Below are positions 47,501 to 54,301 of a stretch of 64,000 nt of DNA, piece by piece (the stretch's first letter is position 1; every line of letters starts with the position of its first letter). Below the pieces are notes generated by a model, which had not been told where the DNA came from, did not search any database, and saw nothing but the letters and a program-made list of their open reading frames with translations. A program made the translations under genes and the position numbers. The stretch lies in contig NZ_JBANRL010000001.1 in assembly GCF_037154015.1 (NCBI RefSeq), positions 1,798,001 to 1,862,000 of the forward strand, given 5' to 3'. This DNA comes from Altererythrobacter aquiaggeris (GTDB lineage Bacteria; Pseudomonadota; Alphaproteobacteria; Sphingomonadales; Sphingomonadaceae).

Positions 47501-47667
47501 GCTACCAGGCCCATTTCGGGCGAATAGCTGGCCACAATCTTGTTGCATTTCGTTAAGCGGCCACCGCGCACCATACCAAAACCGAACCAGCTGCGCCGGT
47601 TGCGGTCCTGATCGATGATGGTGTTAAATGTATGCTCGCAGTCGGAAACCTGGCCCAAATCAGTCAT
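38569..47667 (-). CDS. giant repetitive autotransporter adhesin
   Basis: About 3030 residues. The start is unsure: 47667 has AGGGG upstream, while ATGs at 47709 and 47574 are alternatives. The secretion signal is best seen as LFRKGIMPLTAAASAMAIAI ending SAPAAAQ, so the N-terminal 80 residues may form a long leader. The passenger is a predicted beta-helix of about 2600 residues of Gly/Ser/Thr/Asp repeats with the core SITSADVTG...TDLTIDSSAGSV at a 50-residue period. The last 280 residues form an autotransporter barrel (LWLTFYGATSDRDEEFSQTV) ending in LRAGVRVSF with terminal Phe. It should be surface-exposed and serve adhesion or biofilm formation. Confidence 0.9.
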   Translation of the reverse strand: MTDLGQVSDCEHTFNTIIDQDRNRRSWFGFGMVRGGRLTKCNKIVASYSPEMGLVAAGCEKDAFGATVCAVTDALFRKGIMPLTAAASAMAIAISAPAAAQEVPAECTVTPNPLAAGSTILCVSPTPVGKIDVAVDDLTIIIGDDTTPTNLSTTADTGILATSSGGGLSIDSSNGTVTARIDGVRARDTGAGAVSVTTGNVTTAGGFAVAAFSDGGGVTVDTSAGDIITGRGGIVARDIGGGSVDITTAYLRTGGNNGISASTDGGRITIDSSAGTVISGIEGIQAYAVGGGAISIIAANVTGQSYHGISATSDGGGITVDSTGGKVSGGRIGVRAQDTGAGAIALNVDDVTGARIGISTLAADGATTITLASTADVVGTNVQGIRATSTGAAADITVQGSGGSVTGGTGGLAIGTVGADILVRDLDSVTGNAGDGLNLASSGGNIAITGVGTILGTGGNGIVADAGAGDISIQGSGLVGGITGTGAYGTITFGGTALLGANGSGILAVTSGNIDIGGTTAIGDVTSANGYGILARTSGGMGDIAIDSSAGSVSGAASGIIGLNYGSGMISITSADVTSNSRFGITANNRGTDLVIDSSAGSVAGGYGGIRAFNFGSGGLSITSADVTGAVSFGVYALNVGTDLTIDSSAGSVTGSRNGILASNNGSGALRLTSADVTGKTQFGIFASNRGTDLTIDSGAGSVAGGSDGISAINGGSGALSITSADVTGANGSGILADNRGTDLTIDSSAGSVAGGDSGISANNTGSGALSITSADVTGTNGTGIIARAYGNVISIDTTAGRVNGATYGISAANFTGAVDVTTADVTSSNGDGIAVFSDAFTRVDSTRGTVTGETFGINARNYGGSAVTVTTADVSGSGASGIFVLSAGGGIALDSSAGTVTGGSSGITAVEQGAGTVVLTVSDVVGATGAGILASSRAALASITVQGMSGNVTGGTDGIAIDTMGADIVVDNLDSVTGQNGDGLNLASNGGSITVNAVDTVLGLGGTGIVADAVTGDISIQGSGLVGGITGTGPSGDIMLGAQTLFGAGGSGIVAVSDGAINIGGVAAIGDVTGNNGLGILARSNGGGITIDSSAGSVSGYFSGVFAQDFGAGAVSVTTADVTGTENFGINAYSNGGAVTVDSSAGSVLGYFGLVATALGGGAVSVTTADVTARSVGIFAFSTGGGVTLDSSGGRVTSGATGIFAEDTDAGAIQLYANDVNAGRAGIFTQASEGATSISLASNADVVGAGAQGIRAASTGASAGITVQGMSGTITGATDGVGIETVGADILVDNLGRVTSLNGDGINAQSNGGNITINAVDTITGTIGNGIFAFADGGDISIQGSGLVGGITGTGPRGDITVGGTTVYGVNGSGIVAVTSGSIDIGGATAIGDVTSTNASGIFAQTTGGMGGITINSSAGSVAGYGTGIAAINIGSGALSITSADVTGMVGTGIFARNDGTNLTIDSAAGSISGVTGIRAENYGGVLRITSADVTGSSARAEGIRANNFGTDLIVDSSAGRVSGSENGISAFNFGTGMISITSADVASTGPRGDGIRAFNFGTGIQINSIAGSVTGGITAANYGSGALGITSAHVTAMNGNGIDAQNSGTDLTIDSSAGSIAGGDIGISARNYGSGALSITVDDVAGDTIGIRSYSRTGATTIALGSTANVISTTAEGISASSSGALASIAVQGLSGDVTGGTDGIAISTMGADILVDNLDSVTGQNGDGLNLASNGGSITVNAVDTILGTGGNGIVADAGTGDISIQGSGLVGGIAGTGARSSLVIGGLPVYGVNGAGIVAVTSGSIDIGGTAAIGDVTSTNANGIFAQTTGGMGGIVIDSSAGSVAGGYYGIYAANNGSGLLSITSADVTGSYATGVFARNYGTDLIIDSSAGSVLGNSYGIVANNFGSGVLSLTIADVTGTKGSGIRALSSGTDLTIDSSAGSVLGRGYGINARNTGSGALSITSADATGTFASGIAAFNFGTDLTVDSSAGTVVGRVRGIFAGNYGSGDLTITVNDVTSGGDGILSYAETGATTITLGSTADVIGIDGRGISASSAGTLANITVRGMSGNVTGGTDGIAITTAGADLLVDNFGSVTGQSGDGLDLASNGGDITVNAVSAILGIGGNGIVASASTGNISIQGSGLVGGVSGNGKYGMLTVGGGSFYGLNGSGIVAVGNGEIDIGGAAAIGDVTGAAGFGIFARSNKGGAITVDTSAGSVMGGNSGIYARSIGAGEVSLTTADVTGTNYNGISAFSDSGAITVDSTAGSVAGGGFGILAGNDGAGAVRIITGDVTGSRYNGINAFSNGGGVTVDSRAGSVTGGESGIDARDLGAGAIVLNMDDVTGGNAGIRTLATDGTTTVTLASTADVVGTGAQGIYAVSTGATAHITVQGSSGNITGGTDGIAITTAGADIIINNLDLVRGNAGDGANLASNGGAISVTDVDEIFGFGGNGILANASGGTGGDVLVSGNGDIMGSLAGVSAVTGGSGIITLNLSGTTFGGNAGVAVSTVGGAANIANSGTLSGSNYAVFASSAATGPITLTNSGLTGSAILFAGGDDTFDNSGTFIADGASDFGGGNDKLLNSGILSVASTATFTGLETLSNSGSITLMNGQAGGSLTTTGNFVGLGGSLALDVDFNAGTADRLVVSGSATGTTVIQINNLTSGLGLGDTIVVVDASAGTDETAFVLSSDDLNVTPFLAYSFDYDVRNSDFVFGRTVTARVFEATKLAEAASSLWYRSADAWADHRVHARQAEANQPLWLTFYGATSDRDEEFSQTVGLARVDAVLDYSQDYFGLQAGLDFARGDASAFGLTAGYLSSQLKFAANGNGADFGVFNLGASASYRQGGLFAEALLKYDFIKGDLNDPTAGAFNGKADGNAYGGRIQMGYRTGGGAFFLEPQASIEFQQSKLDNIAIDVHSFAFDTMDGLRGIAGLRMGGQADRASGMVIGYHLNASAVIEFGGDGTARFIAGPDVLSFSNNPIETYAHLEAGLSLDGTSPISGFFQIEGDISGDYNSMGLRAGVRVSF
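41218..46260 (-). repeat. nested repeats in the autotransporter passenger
   Basis: A near-identical 30-bp block encoding DISIQGSGLVGG begins at 41218, 42346, 43621, 44587 and 46231. It marks five copies of a larger module (an LASTADVVG part, a VDNLDSVTG part, an AVDTILG part and an IGDVT part). Between modules lie variable numbers of 150-bp units that encode SITSADVTG and IDSSAGSV. A sixth, diverged module lies near 40250-40620. Confidence 0.85.
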
Positions 47668-47786
47668 TATAGCCCCTGTGGCGGTGACAGCCGCAGGAGC
47701 GCCCACCATGTTTTATTTTTTTGGCAACGCGGCCGATTTTGCGGCCTTGAAGCTGCGTATAGATAGCACTCGTTAGCGCAAGAAAA

Positions 47787-48881
47787 TTAGTCTTCAATTG
47801 TGATAAGCGTCGCTGCGTCAGGCGAATTTGGCGAAACTGTCATCGAGCAATGAAATCCCTCGACCACACAGACATCGTAAAGCTCGCCAATCTCCCCATC
47901 GATCCGGAACCAGTCGACGCAGGCCCCGCTTTCCAGATCGATCACCTGCACACCGCACCACGGCTCGCTGTCAGCGTCCTTCAGTTTCTGATCGAGCGAC
48001 AGCCCCTCGAACCGCTTATATCGCGGACGGGACAACCCCACGAAGGCAAACTTTCCGTGGAAGGCCAGGCCGCGCAGGAAACCGGGACAAAATGCAAGGG
48101 GAACAAAGGTGCCCATTGTGGCTTTGCCCTTTGGCAACTCGACATGGCCCAGCTCTCCGCTGCCCGAATTGAGTACCCATAGCCTGCCATCATGCCAGCG
48201 CGGCGAATGCGGCATGGACAGGCCCTCGCACACGATTTCATCTGTCTGCACATCGATCACCACGCCGCCATCGGCGCGGCGATCGCGCCAGCCATCGATC
48301 GTATTTGACCGCGATACAGCGGTAACAAAGGCAGCCTTGCCTTCGCGCATTGCCAAACCGTTCAAGTGACAGCGGTCTTCATCCACAATGTCGGTAATGA
48401 AGGGCGGCTTCCAGATTGGCTTGAACGAATGCCTGTCCGATATCGCGGCGAGGCAATTGTAACGTGTGTTGACGAAGACAATCCGCCCGTCACTTTCCAC
48501 GCCCACGTCATGCGCGTCGATCTGGCCGGTCAGGTAGGTTGTGCGCGGCATGAAGCAGGCGTCGTAAATCTGATTGATGCGCTGCTCTGGCTCCAGCACG
48601 TTAACCAACCGCGTTATCTGGGCGCCTGCGGAGAGAACAAGGTGGCCGCTGCCATCCGTGCACAATCCCATCGGCTTGGGCATAGCCGATTGGTGAAGCT
48701 GGGCGGCACCCTGCGGATTGCCGCCCAGCATGTACAGCAAGCCGGATTGGTAGGAAGTGAAGGCCAGCGACGCCCTCATCGCAATAAGCCGGGCAATGAA
48801 TCCGCTCGACAGCGAATATTCCACTTTCGGCGGTGCTGCGCTCACCTGACTTGCTACGACCTGTTGCCCCGGCGCTTCCAT
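47787..48881 (-). CDS. TIGR03032-family protein (beta-propeller-like, unknown function)
   Basis: 364 residues with good ribosome site GGAGAAAAT. The pattern MGLCTDGSGHLVLSAGAQI, HDVGVESDGRIVFVNTRYNC, CHLNGLAMREGKAAFVTAVS, FCPGFLRGLAFHGKFAFVGL and GELYDVCVVEGF matches the TIGR03032/DUF4915 family as I remember it, a propeller-like protein. Homologues often lie near large repetitive surface proteins or tetratricopeptide glycosyltransferases. Its place next to a giant autotransporter gene on the same strand fits this. No signal peptide is seen, so it is probably cytoplasmic. Function is unknown. Confidence 0.8.
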   Translation of the reverse strand: MEAPGQQVVASQVSAAPPKVEYSLSSGFIARLIAMRASLAFTSYQSGLLYMLGGNPQGAAQLHQSAMPKPMGLCTDGSGHLVLSAGAQITRLVNVLEPEQRINQIYDACFMPRTTYLTGQIDAHDVGVESDGRIVFVNTRYNCLAAISDRHSFKPIWKPPFITDIVDEDRCHLNGLAMREGKAAFVTAVSRSNTIDGWRDRRADGGVVIDVQTDEIVCEGLSMPHSPRWHDGRLWVLNSGSGELGHVELPKGKATMGTFVPLAFCPGFLRGLAFHGKFAFVGLSRPRYKRFEGLSLDQKLKDADSEPWCGVQVIDLESGACVDWFRIDGEIGELYDVCVVEGFHCSMTVSPNSPDAATLITIED

Positions 48882-49690
48882 ATTTTCTCCAAAGCGGCCT
48901 CATTGTTGAACGGCGGCCGCACCCGCCGCGTCAGGTGGCCGATAAGACTGGCCTGGTAAAGGAAATCCCGAGATTGAGCGCGCGATGTTATTTGTTTTGC
49001 GGGGCGAGCATCGCACGGTTAAATCAAAGGGCGCTTAAATTGATGGCGGTTCTCGTACTCAACAGACGCCGGCGATGGCGTTGAATGAAGAATGTGGCCG
49101 CGTACATAAGGGCACTTCAACCGTCTGCGCCGGTGTTGGCAGCAGTAAGCGTACCCCTTCGAAATCTAAAAAAGCAAAGCCGAAGGTCTTGGAAGGAGCG
49201 CGTTGCAGCCGAGCGGGCCAATCGGCTGAACGTCCGGTTACACGGCTTAGCATCCTGAAAGCAGACTGGAAGCTTTCCACCCCAATGCGGACATTTGATA
49301 GCGGATTGAATATCACCAAAAGCGGACCAGCAGCTATTGTCACGTTCAAAACAATGCAGACGGTCGGCTATCGAAGCGATGGGGGACCTTCAATAGCGCG
49401 AGAGTACCAATGACTGCTTACGGCGGCCTGGCAAACGGGTCTTGGATCGTTTCCTACAAGCCATCGCCGCGCTAATGTGGTTGCGGCTCTTTCACATCAT
49501 CAATCACGCAAATCCGCTTTTCGCGCGTGACGCCGTAATCTGTCACCCTGCTTTTTCAGCAAGCAACCAGATGATTATAAACCATAAATTCCCGGCGGAC
49601 ACAGGGTGACAGGGTGTAACTAGTGTAACCCTGATCAGCTTTTCCACTTTCGTCATTTTCGCGAACGCACGAATGGCAAACCTGTTCGGA
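48882..49690. other. 809-bp spacer without a convincing gene
   Basis: An open frame at 49075-49413 (plus) is overlapped by antisense frames, has no ribosome site and an implausible composition, so I reject it. The segment includes a copy of the short ACTGG.AGCTTTCC repeat near 49264 and an inverted pair CAGGGT/ACCCTG with a tandem GTGTAAC at 49610-49633. Confidence 0.5.
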
Positions 49691-50311
49691 TCAATCCATA
49701 TGTGCGAGACCGGCCCGCAGATAATCCCAACCGGTGATCACGGTCAGTACCGCTGCAGCCCACAGGCAGGTCAGGCTGGCAACATGGATCCAGCTATCGG
49801 CAAAGGCAGCGCATTGTTCGGCGAGTGATTGGCCCAGCGATTGACAGGGTTGGCCGTGAACCGCCCCGCCCAGAATCAACCCGCCCAAAGCGAGCAATTG
49901 AAAGGTGGTTTTCCATTTGGCGAGTTTACTGACCGGGACCGAAACCTGCAGTCCGCCGAGGAATTCGCGCAGGCCCGATACGGCAATCTCGCGCATCAGG
50001 ATGATCAGACCCGCGATCACGTGCATATCGCCGACATAGGGCCCGCGCAAAAAACCCTGCGCGGTGAGCACCAGAATGACCGCAGCGATCATCAGCTTGT
50101 CGGCAATCGGATCGAGGAACTGGCCCAGTTTCGATACCGCCCCGCTCGCCCGCGCCAGATAGCCGTCGAAATAGTCGGTAATCGCCATCAGGGCATAAAG
50201 CCCCCAGGCCAGCCAATAGCCAAACTGCCAGTCGGGCCACCATAGCAGATAGACCAGCAGCGGGATCGCGACGATGCGCGACATGGTGAGGATATTGGGC
50301 AAGCTCCACAT
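49691..50311 (-). CDS. pgsA: CDP-diacylglycerol--glycerol-3-phosphate 3-phosphatidyltransferase
   Basis: 206 residues from ATG 50311, the second of two close ATGs; AGGGA abuts the first one at 50320 but is well spaced for the second, which also gives the usual MWSLPNILTMSRI start. The CDP-alcohol phosphotransferase motif is complete: DYFDGYLARASGAVSKLGQF then LDPIADK (D..D..AR...G...D...D). Five to six membrane helices are visible. It makes phosphatidylglycerophosphate for phosphatidylglycerol and cardiolipin. Confidence 0.95.
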   Translation of the reverse strand: MWSLPNILTMSRIVAIPLLVYLLWWPDWQFGYWLAWGLYALMAITDYFDGYLARASGAVSKLGQFLDPIADKLMIAAVILVLTAQGFLRGPYVGDMHVIAGLIILMREIAVSGLREFLGGLQVSVPVSKLAKWKTTFQLLALGGLILGGAVHGQPCQSLGQSLAEQCAAFADSWIHVASLTCLWAAAVLTVITGWDYLRAGLAHMD

Positions 50312-50424
50312 TCTGTGCATTCCCTAGCGGCAGTTGGTCCGGTGCAAAAGCGTGCGCTTGCCCTTGTCCCCCGCTGCCACTCCTATAGGAGGACCGCTCC
50401 GCACAGGTTGCATGACGAGAATCA

Positions 50425-51744
50425 ATGACAACAACCCCGCATTTGTTGGCTCGCAGGCGGTTTCTGCCGCTGTTCGTGACGCAACTTTTCAACGCCTTTA
50501 ATGACAATCTGTTCAAGACCGCGATGGTCCTGTTCGTGGTTTACGGCGTGTATGCATCGGAAAGCGCGGAAGGCATCTTCAGCGCGGTGGCTTCTTTCCT
50601 GTTCATTCTGCCGTTTTTCCTGCTCTCTGCACTGGCGGGACAACTCGCCGACATGCGCGACAAGGCCGCCATCGTCCGCAAGGTGAAAGCGGCAGAGATC
50701 ATCCTGATGGTGATCGGCGCTGCAGGCCTCGTGCTGGCATGGCAGGGCATTGCGGTGCACACGCTGGCTATTCCGCTGATGCTGCTCGCGCTGTTTCTCA
50801 CCGGCGTGCAATCGACATTTCTGGGGCCGATCAAATACGCAATCCTGCCGCAGCATCTGAAGAAGGAAGAAGTGCTGGCGGGCACCGGCCTGGTCGAAGC
50901 CGGCACCTATATCGCCATACTTTCCGGCACCATATTGGCGGGCTGGATCCCGGTGGAATGGGCCGCCGGGTTGACCATCGTCACGTCGATCACGGCGTAT
51001 TTCATCAGCCGCCAGATACCCGACGCCCCGCCGCTCGGCCATGTTGACGAGAAGATCGACTGGAACATCTTCCGCGCATCTTACGTGCTGATCCGCAATA
51101 CGATGCATGACCGGCAGGTGTTTTACGCTATTCTTGCGATCAGCTTCTTCTGGACCATCGGCGCGGTGCTGATCATCCAGTTCCCGCCACTGGCCAAGAA
51201 TATCATCATGGCATCGAAGGAAGTGGCCAGCCTGTTTCTGGTGGTATTTTCTATCGGGATCGCGATCGGTTCGGTTTCGGTCAATGCGCTGCTGAAGGGC
51301 ACGGTTTCGGCCAGATACTCCCCGATATCGGTGATTTTCATGGGGCTGTTCGTGGTGGCGTTCTATTTCGTCTGCCGCCTGTGGCAAATGGATCAACCGA
51401 CGCAATTGCTCAGCGTTGCCGAATTCATCGTCTGGCCGATGGCAATCGTGCTGCTGCTGTGCCTGCTGGGAATTGCCATTGCGGGCGGAATGTTCGTGGT
51501 GCCGCTATATGCGTTTTTGACCACCAAGGTCCGCCCGGAACAGGCGGCGCGCACGATTGCGGCCAATAACATCGTCAATTCAGGTGCGATGGTGGCTGGT
51601 TCGGTCCTCGCCATGGGGCTAAGCATGGTGGGCGTCTCGACAACCGAACAATTGCTGCTGAGCGCGGGTATGTGCATTGTTTCGGCATGGCTTGGCCGGC
51701 GGCTCTACCGCGCCGAACAGGACCATATTCCCGTCACGCTATAA
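50425..51744 (+). CDS. MFS transporter of the LplT/Aas type
   Basis: 439 residues, 12 membrane helices. The start RRFLPLFVTQLFNAFNDNLF is the signature of the lysophospholipid transporter group (LplT) and of the MFS half of Aas-type acyltransferases; here no acyltransferase half follows. Further marks are FLTGVQSTFLGPIKYAILPQ and EVLAGTGLVEAGTYIAILSG. It probably flips lysophospholipids across the inner membrane for re-acylation. Divergent placement from pgsA fits a phospholipid theme. It overlaps the next small convergent gene by 11 bp. Confidence 0.85.
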   Translation: MTTTPHLLARRRFLPLFVTQLFNAFNDNLFKTAMVLFVVYGVYASESAEGIFSAVASFLFILPFFLLSALAGQLADMRDKAAIVRKVKAAEIILMVIGAAGLVLAWQGIAVHTLAIPLMLLALFLTGVQSTFLGPIKYAILPQHLKKEEVLAGTGLVEAGTYIAILSGTILAGWIPVEWAAGLTIVTSITAYFISRQIPDAPPLGHVDEKIDWNIFRASYVLIRNTMHDRQVFYAILAISFFWTIGAVLIIQFPPLAKNIIMASKEVASLFLVVFSIGIAIGSVSVNALLKGTVSARYSPISVIFMGLFVVAFYFVCRLWQMDQPTQLLSVAEFIVWPMAIVLLLCLLGIAIAGGMFVVPLYAFLTTKVRPEQAARTIAANNIVNSGAMVAGSVLAMGLSMVGVSTTEQLLLSAGMCIVSAWLGRRLYRAEQDHIPVTL

Positions 51745-51925
51745 AGATGCTCGCCGCCATGAAACACGCGCAATAGGCCATCAGGAAGTCTTTCACATCC
51801 TGCGTGCCAATCCGCCAGCGCGGCACCTCGTCACGCCGCGCGCCTCCGGTGCGGATATGCGGCGGCAGCGTCGCCAAGAACGGGTGACGGGCCATTTCAT
51901 CGGTCAGAACCAAGGTGTTTCTCAT
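51734..51925 (-). CDS. small protein with C-terminal membrane helix
   Basis: 63 residues. The N-terminal part (LVLTDEMARHPFLATLPPHI, then RRDEVPRWRIGTQDVKDF) is basic and the C-terminus LMAYCACFMAASIFIA is a likely membrane helix. The coherent layout suggests a real gene, conserved in relatives as far as I recall, but the ribosome site is weak and the 3' end overlaps the transporter by 11 bp. Function unknown. Confidence 0.55.
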   Translation of the reverse strand: MRNTLVLTDEMARHPFLATLPPHIRTGGARRDEVPRWRIGTQDVKDFLMAYCACFMAASIFIA

Positions 51926-52082
51926 CCGGCAGAATTAACCCGGCCCTAACCATAATGCGATGCGGCAATCCGCACCGTCGCGCTGTGGGACATTAACCTG
52001 GTCTGGTAACCAGACCGCATTTTCGCCGCCGCGGGGCGTGCTTTCGATTGAAGCAGCGGTTGCGGGCGGTTAGGGCGTGCCC

Positions 52083-53762
52083 ATGAACACTGCGCCCCAA
52101 AAGACCGCCGCCAGCCTGCTGGTAGAATGCCTCGCCGAACAGGGCTGCGACCGCATCTTTACCGTCCCGGGCGAAAGTTTCCTCTCGGTGCTCGATTCGC
52201 TGCACGACACAGGCGGGATCGAGACTGTGGTGTGCCGGCAGGAAGGCGGCGCATCCTTCATGGCTTGTGCCGACGGCGCGATGACACAGCGGCCCGGCAT
52301 TTGTTTTGTCACGCGCGGTCCGGGTGCCACCAACGCGACGATCGGGGTGCATGTCGCGATGCAGGATTCGCAGCCGATGATCCTGTTTATCGGCGACGTG
52401 GACAGCCGGATGCGTGACCGCGAGGGCTTTCAGGAAGTCGATTTCCCGGCATTCTTCACACCAATCGCCAAATGGGCCACACGGATAGACGACGAACACC
52501 GTATTCCCGAATATATCGCACGCGCGTGGTCGGTCGCAGTTTCCGGCCGCCCCGGTCCGGTGGTCGTCGCCCTGCCCGAAGATATGCTGGCGCGAATGGT
52601 CAGCGGATCGCCGCGTCCGGCGGTTGCCCGGCCCGCGCAGGCTGTTTGCCCCGCTGCGATGCAGGACATGATGCGAATGATCGGTGATGCAGCTTCGCCG
52701 CTGGCCATTGTTGGCGGTGCAGGGTGGGACAGGACCGCGCGCGAGCATTTCACGGTGTTTGCTGAACGGATCGGAATACCGGTGGCGACGGCATTCCGCC
52801 GGCAGGATGCCGTTCCGCCTTCCTCCACCGTTTATGCGGGTAATCTGGGTTATGGCCCCAATCCCGAACTGGTCGAGCGCGTCAAACAAGCTGACGTACT
52901 GCTGGTAGTCGGTGCGAGAATGGGAGAAGCCACAACCGATGGCTACGAACTGGTCACGCCCGACCATCCGGATCAGATCATCATTCACGTGCATCCTGAT
53001 CCGAATGAACTGGGCCGGGTTTACCGGACCGATCTGGCGCTTTGCGCAGACATGGCCGAATTTGCCCGAAGCGCGGCACTTTGGGACGGCGATATGCCCG
53101 CTTCCGGCTCAGGTGCAGAGGCGCACGATCAATGGACGCGGTGGTCCACCCCGGCCCCTCGACCTGCAGATTTCGATACCACGCTCGACCTGGCGGCCTG
53201 TGTGGGGATCATGCGCGACCAGTTGCCGGCCGACACGATCATCTGCAACGGCGCGGGCAATTTCTCGGGCTGGTGGCACCGCTACTGGCCCTACGAAGGC
53301 TATCCCAGCCAGCTGGCGCCAACCGCCGGTGCAATGGGTTATGGTGTCCCCGCAGCCGTGGCGGCAACTTTCCGCCATCCCGAACGCAGCGTAGTCGCCG
53401 TCGCTGGTGACGGCGATTTTCTGATGAATGGGCAGGAACTGGCGACAGCCGTCCAATACGGGCGCGATCTGTTGGTCATCGTGGTCGATAATGGCGCCTA
53501 CGGCACGATCCGGATGCATCAGGAGCGCGAGTATCCCGGCCGCGTATCGGCAACGCAGCTGGTCAATCCGGACTTTGCCAAATTCGGCGAATCATTTGGC
53601 GGCTGGACGCAGCGCGTCACGACGACCGGCGAATTCGCAGACGCTCTTGCCGAAGCAAAGGGCCGCAAGGGCTTACGCCTCCTCCATCTCGTAACCGACA
53701 TCGAAAAACTGACTGCCGGCGGCGTAACCCTGTCGGCGCTGCGATCCAGAGGCGGCGGCTAA
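52083..53762 (+). CDS. thiamine-diphosphate-dependent enzyme, acetolactate synthase-like
   Basis: 559 residues from ATG 52083 (a GTG two codons earlier is possible). Domain order is that of the POX/ALS family: pyrimidine-binding domain with RIFTVPGESFLSVLDSLHD (catalytic Glu) and CFVTRGPGATNATIGVHVAM, a middle domain, and the ThDP-binding domain with AVAGDGDFLMNGQELATAVQ and DNGAYGTIRMHQEREYPGR (GDG...N motif). No ilvN small subunit or other branched-chain gene is adjacent, so it may be a decarboxylase, oxalyl-CoA-type or benzoylformate-type relative rather than the anabolic acetolactate synthase. Its stop overlaps the convergent EVE gene by 4 bp. Confidence 0.88.
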   Translation: MNTAPQKTAASLLVECLAEQGCDRIFTVPGESFLSVLDSLHDTGGIETVVCRQEGGASFMACADGAMTQRPGICFVTRGPGATNATIGVHVAMQDSQPMILFIGDVDSRMRDREGFQEVDFPAFFTPIAKWATRIDDEHRIPEYIARAWSVAVSGRPGPVVVALPEDMLARMVSGSPRPAVARPAQAVCPAAMQDMMRMIGDAASPLAIVGGAGWDRTAREHFTVFAERIGIPVATAFRRQDAVPPSSTVYAGNLGYGPNPELVERVKQADVLLVVGARMGEATTDGYELVTPDHPDQIIIHVHPDPNELGRVYRTDLALCADMAEFARSAALWDGDMPASGSGAEAHDQWTRWSTPAPRPADFDTTLDLAACVGIMRDQLPADTIICNGAGNFSGWWHRYWPYEGYPSQLAPTAGAMGYGVPAAVAATFRHPERSVVAVAGDGDFLMNGQELATAVQYGRDLLVIVVDNGAYGTIRMHQEREYPGRVSATQLVNPDFAKFGESFGGWTQRVTTTGEFADALAEAKGRKGLRLLHLVTDIEKLTAGGVTLSALRSRGGG

Positions 53763-54172
53763 TCTTTTTCCATTTCGAGGATCATGGCCCATTCTTCCGG
53801 CGTAACCTCGCTGACGGACAGGCGTGACAAACGGACCAGCTCCATTTCGGTAAGCCGCGGATCTGCCTTGACCTGCTTTAGAGTGACGGGGTTTTCCAGC
53901 TTGCGTTTGGGAATGATTTTTACCGCATTCCATTTCTGCTCGGGATCGGTCGGATCCATGATGCCATCGGCGCTGATCTCGGCAATCCCGACGATCTCCA
54001 GCCCCTCGCGCGAGTGGTAGAAAAACGCCTGCTCGCCCTTCTTCATCGCTGCGAGATTGTTCTTGGCGCGGTGGTTGCGCACACCGTCCCACGTGCCTTC
54101 CTTTTCCGCCACAAGATCATCCCAACCGTATTTGAACGGTTCCGACTTCAACAACCAATATCGCTTCGCCAA
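53759..54172 (-). CDS. EVE-domain protein
   Basis: 137 residues from TTG 54172, behind GAGGG at 8 bases; no ATG or GTG fits. The EVE fold is clear: YWLLKSEPFKYGWDDLVAEK, TWDGVRNHRAKNNLAAMKKG, EQAFFYHSREGLEIVGIAEI and the terminal SVSEVTPEEWAMILEME. EVE and related PUA-like domains bind modified bases in RNA or DNA, such as methylated cytosine. In bacteria the stand-alone form is widespread and its role is not settled. It stands alone here and converges on the ThDP gene. Confidence 0.93.
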   Translation of the reverse strand: MAKRYWLLKSEPFKYGWDDLVAEKEGTWDGVRNHRAKNNLAAMKKGEQAFFYHSREGLEIVGIAEISADGIMDPTDPEQKWNAVKIIPKRKLENPVTLKQVKADPRLTEMELVRLSRLSVSEVTPEEWAMILEMEKD

Positions 54173-54301
54173 AAAAATTTCCCTCTGCCTGTTTCAGGCT
54201 GTCTTATAAACAAATTGGCGGCTGCGGCCACATCGGGCGGATTAACTGTATCTTCAGTCTCCAATGTCACTTTAACGGCCTGAATCACGGGGGATTTGCG
54301 T

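Noticed and set aside
40076-47527. Many plus-strand Pro/Val/Ser-rich open frames opposite the autotransporter
   Set aside because: They are the reverse complement of the 150-bp repeats and carry no signals of their own.
49075-49413. Plus-strand 112-codon open frame
   Set aside because: Overlapped by an antisense frame of similar length, no ribosome site, no recognisable domain.
52083-54172. Toxin-antitoxin or defence pair formed by the ThDP enzyme and EVE-domain genes
   Set aside because: The genes converge and share only a 4-bp stop overlap, so there is no sign of co-expression.
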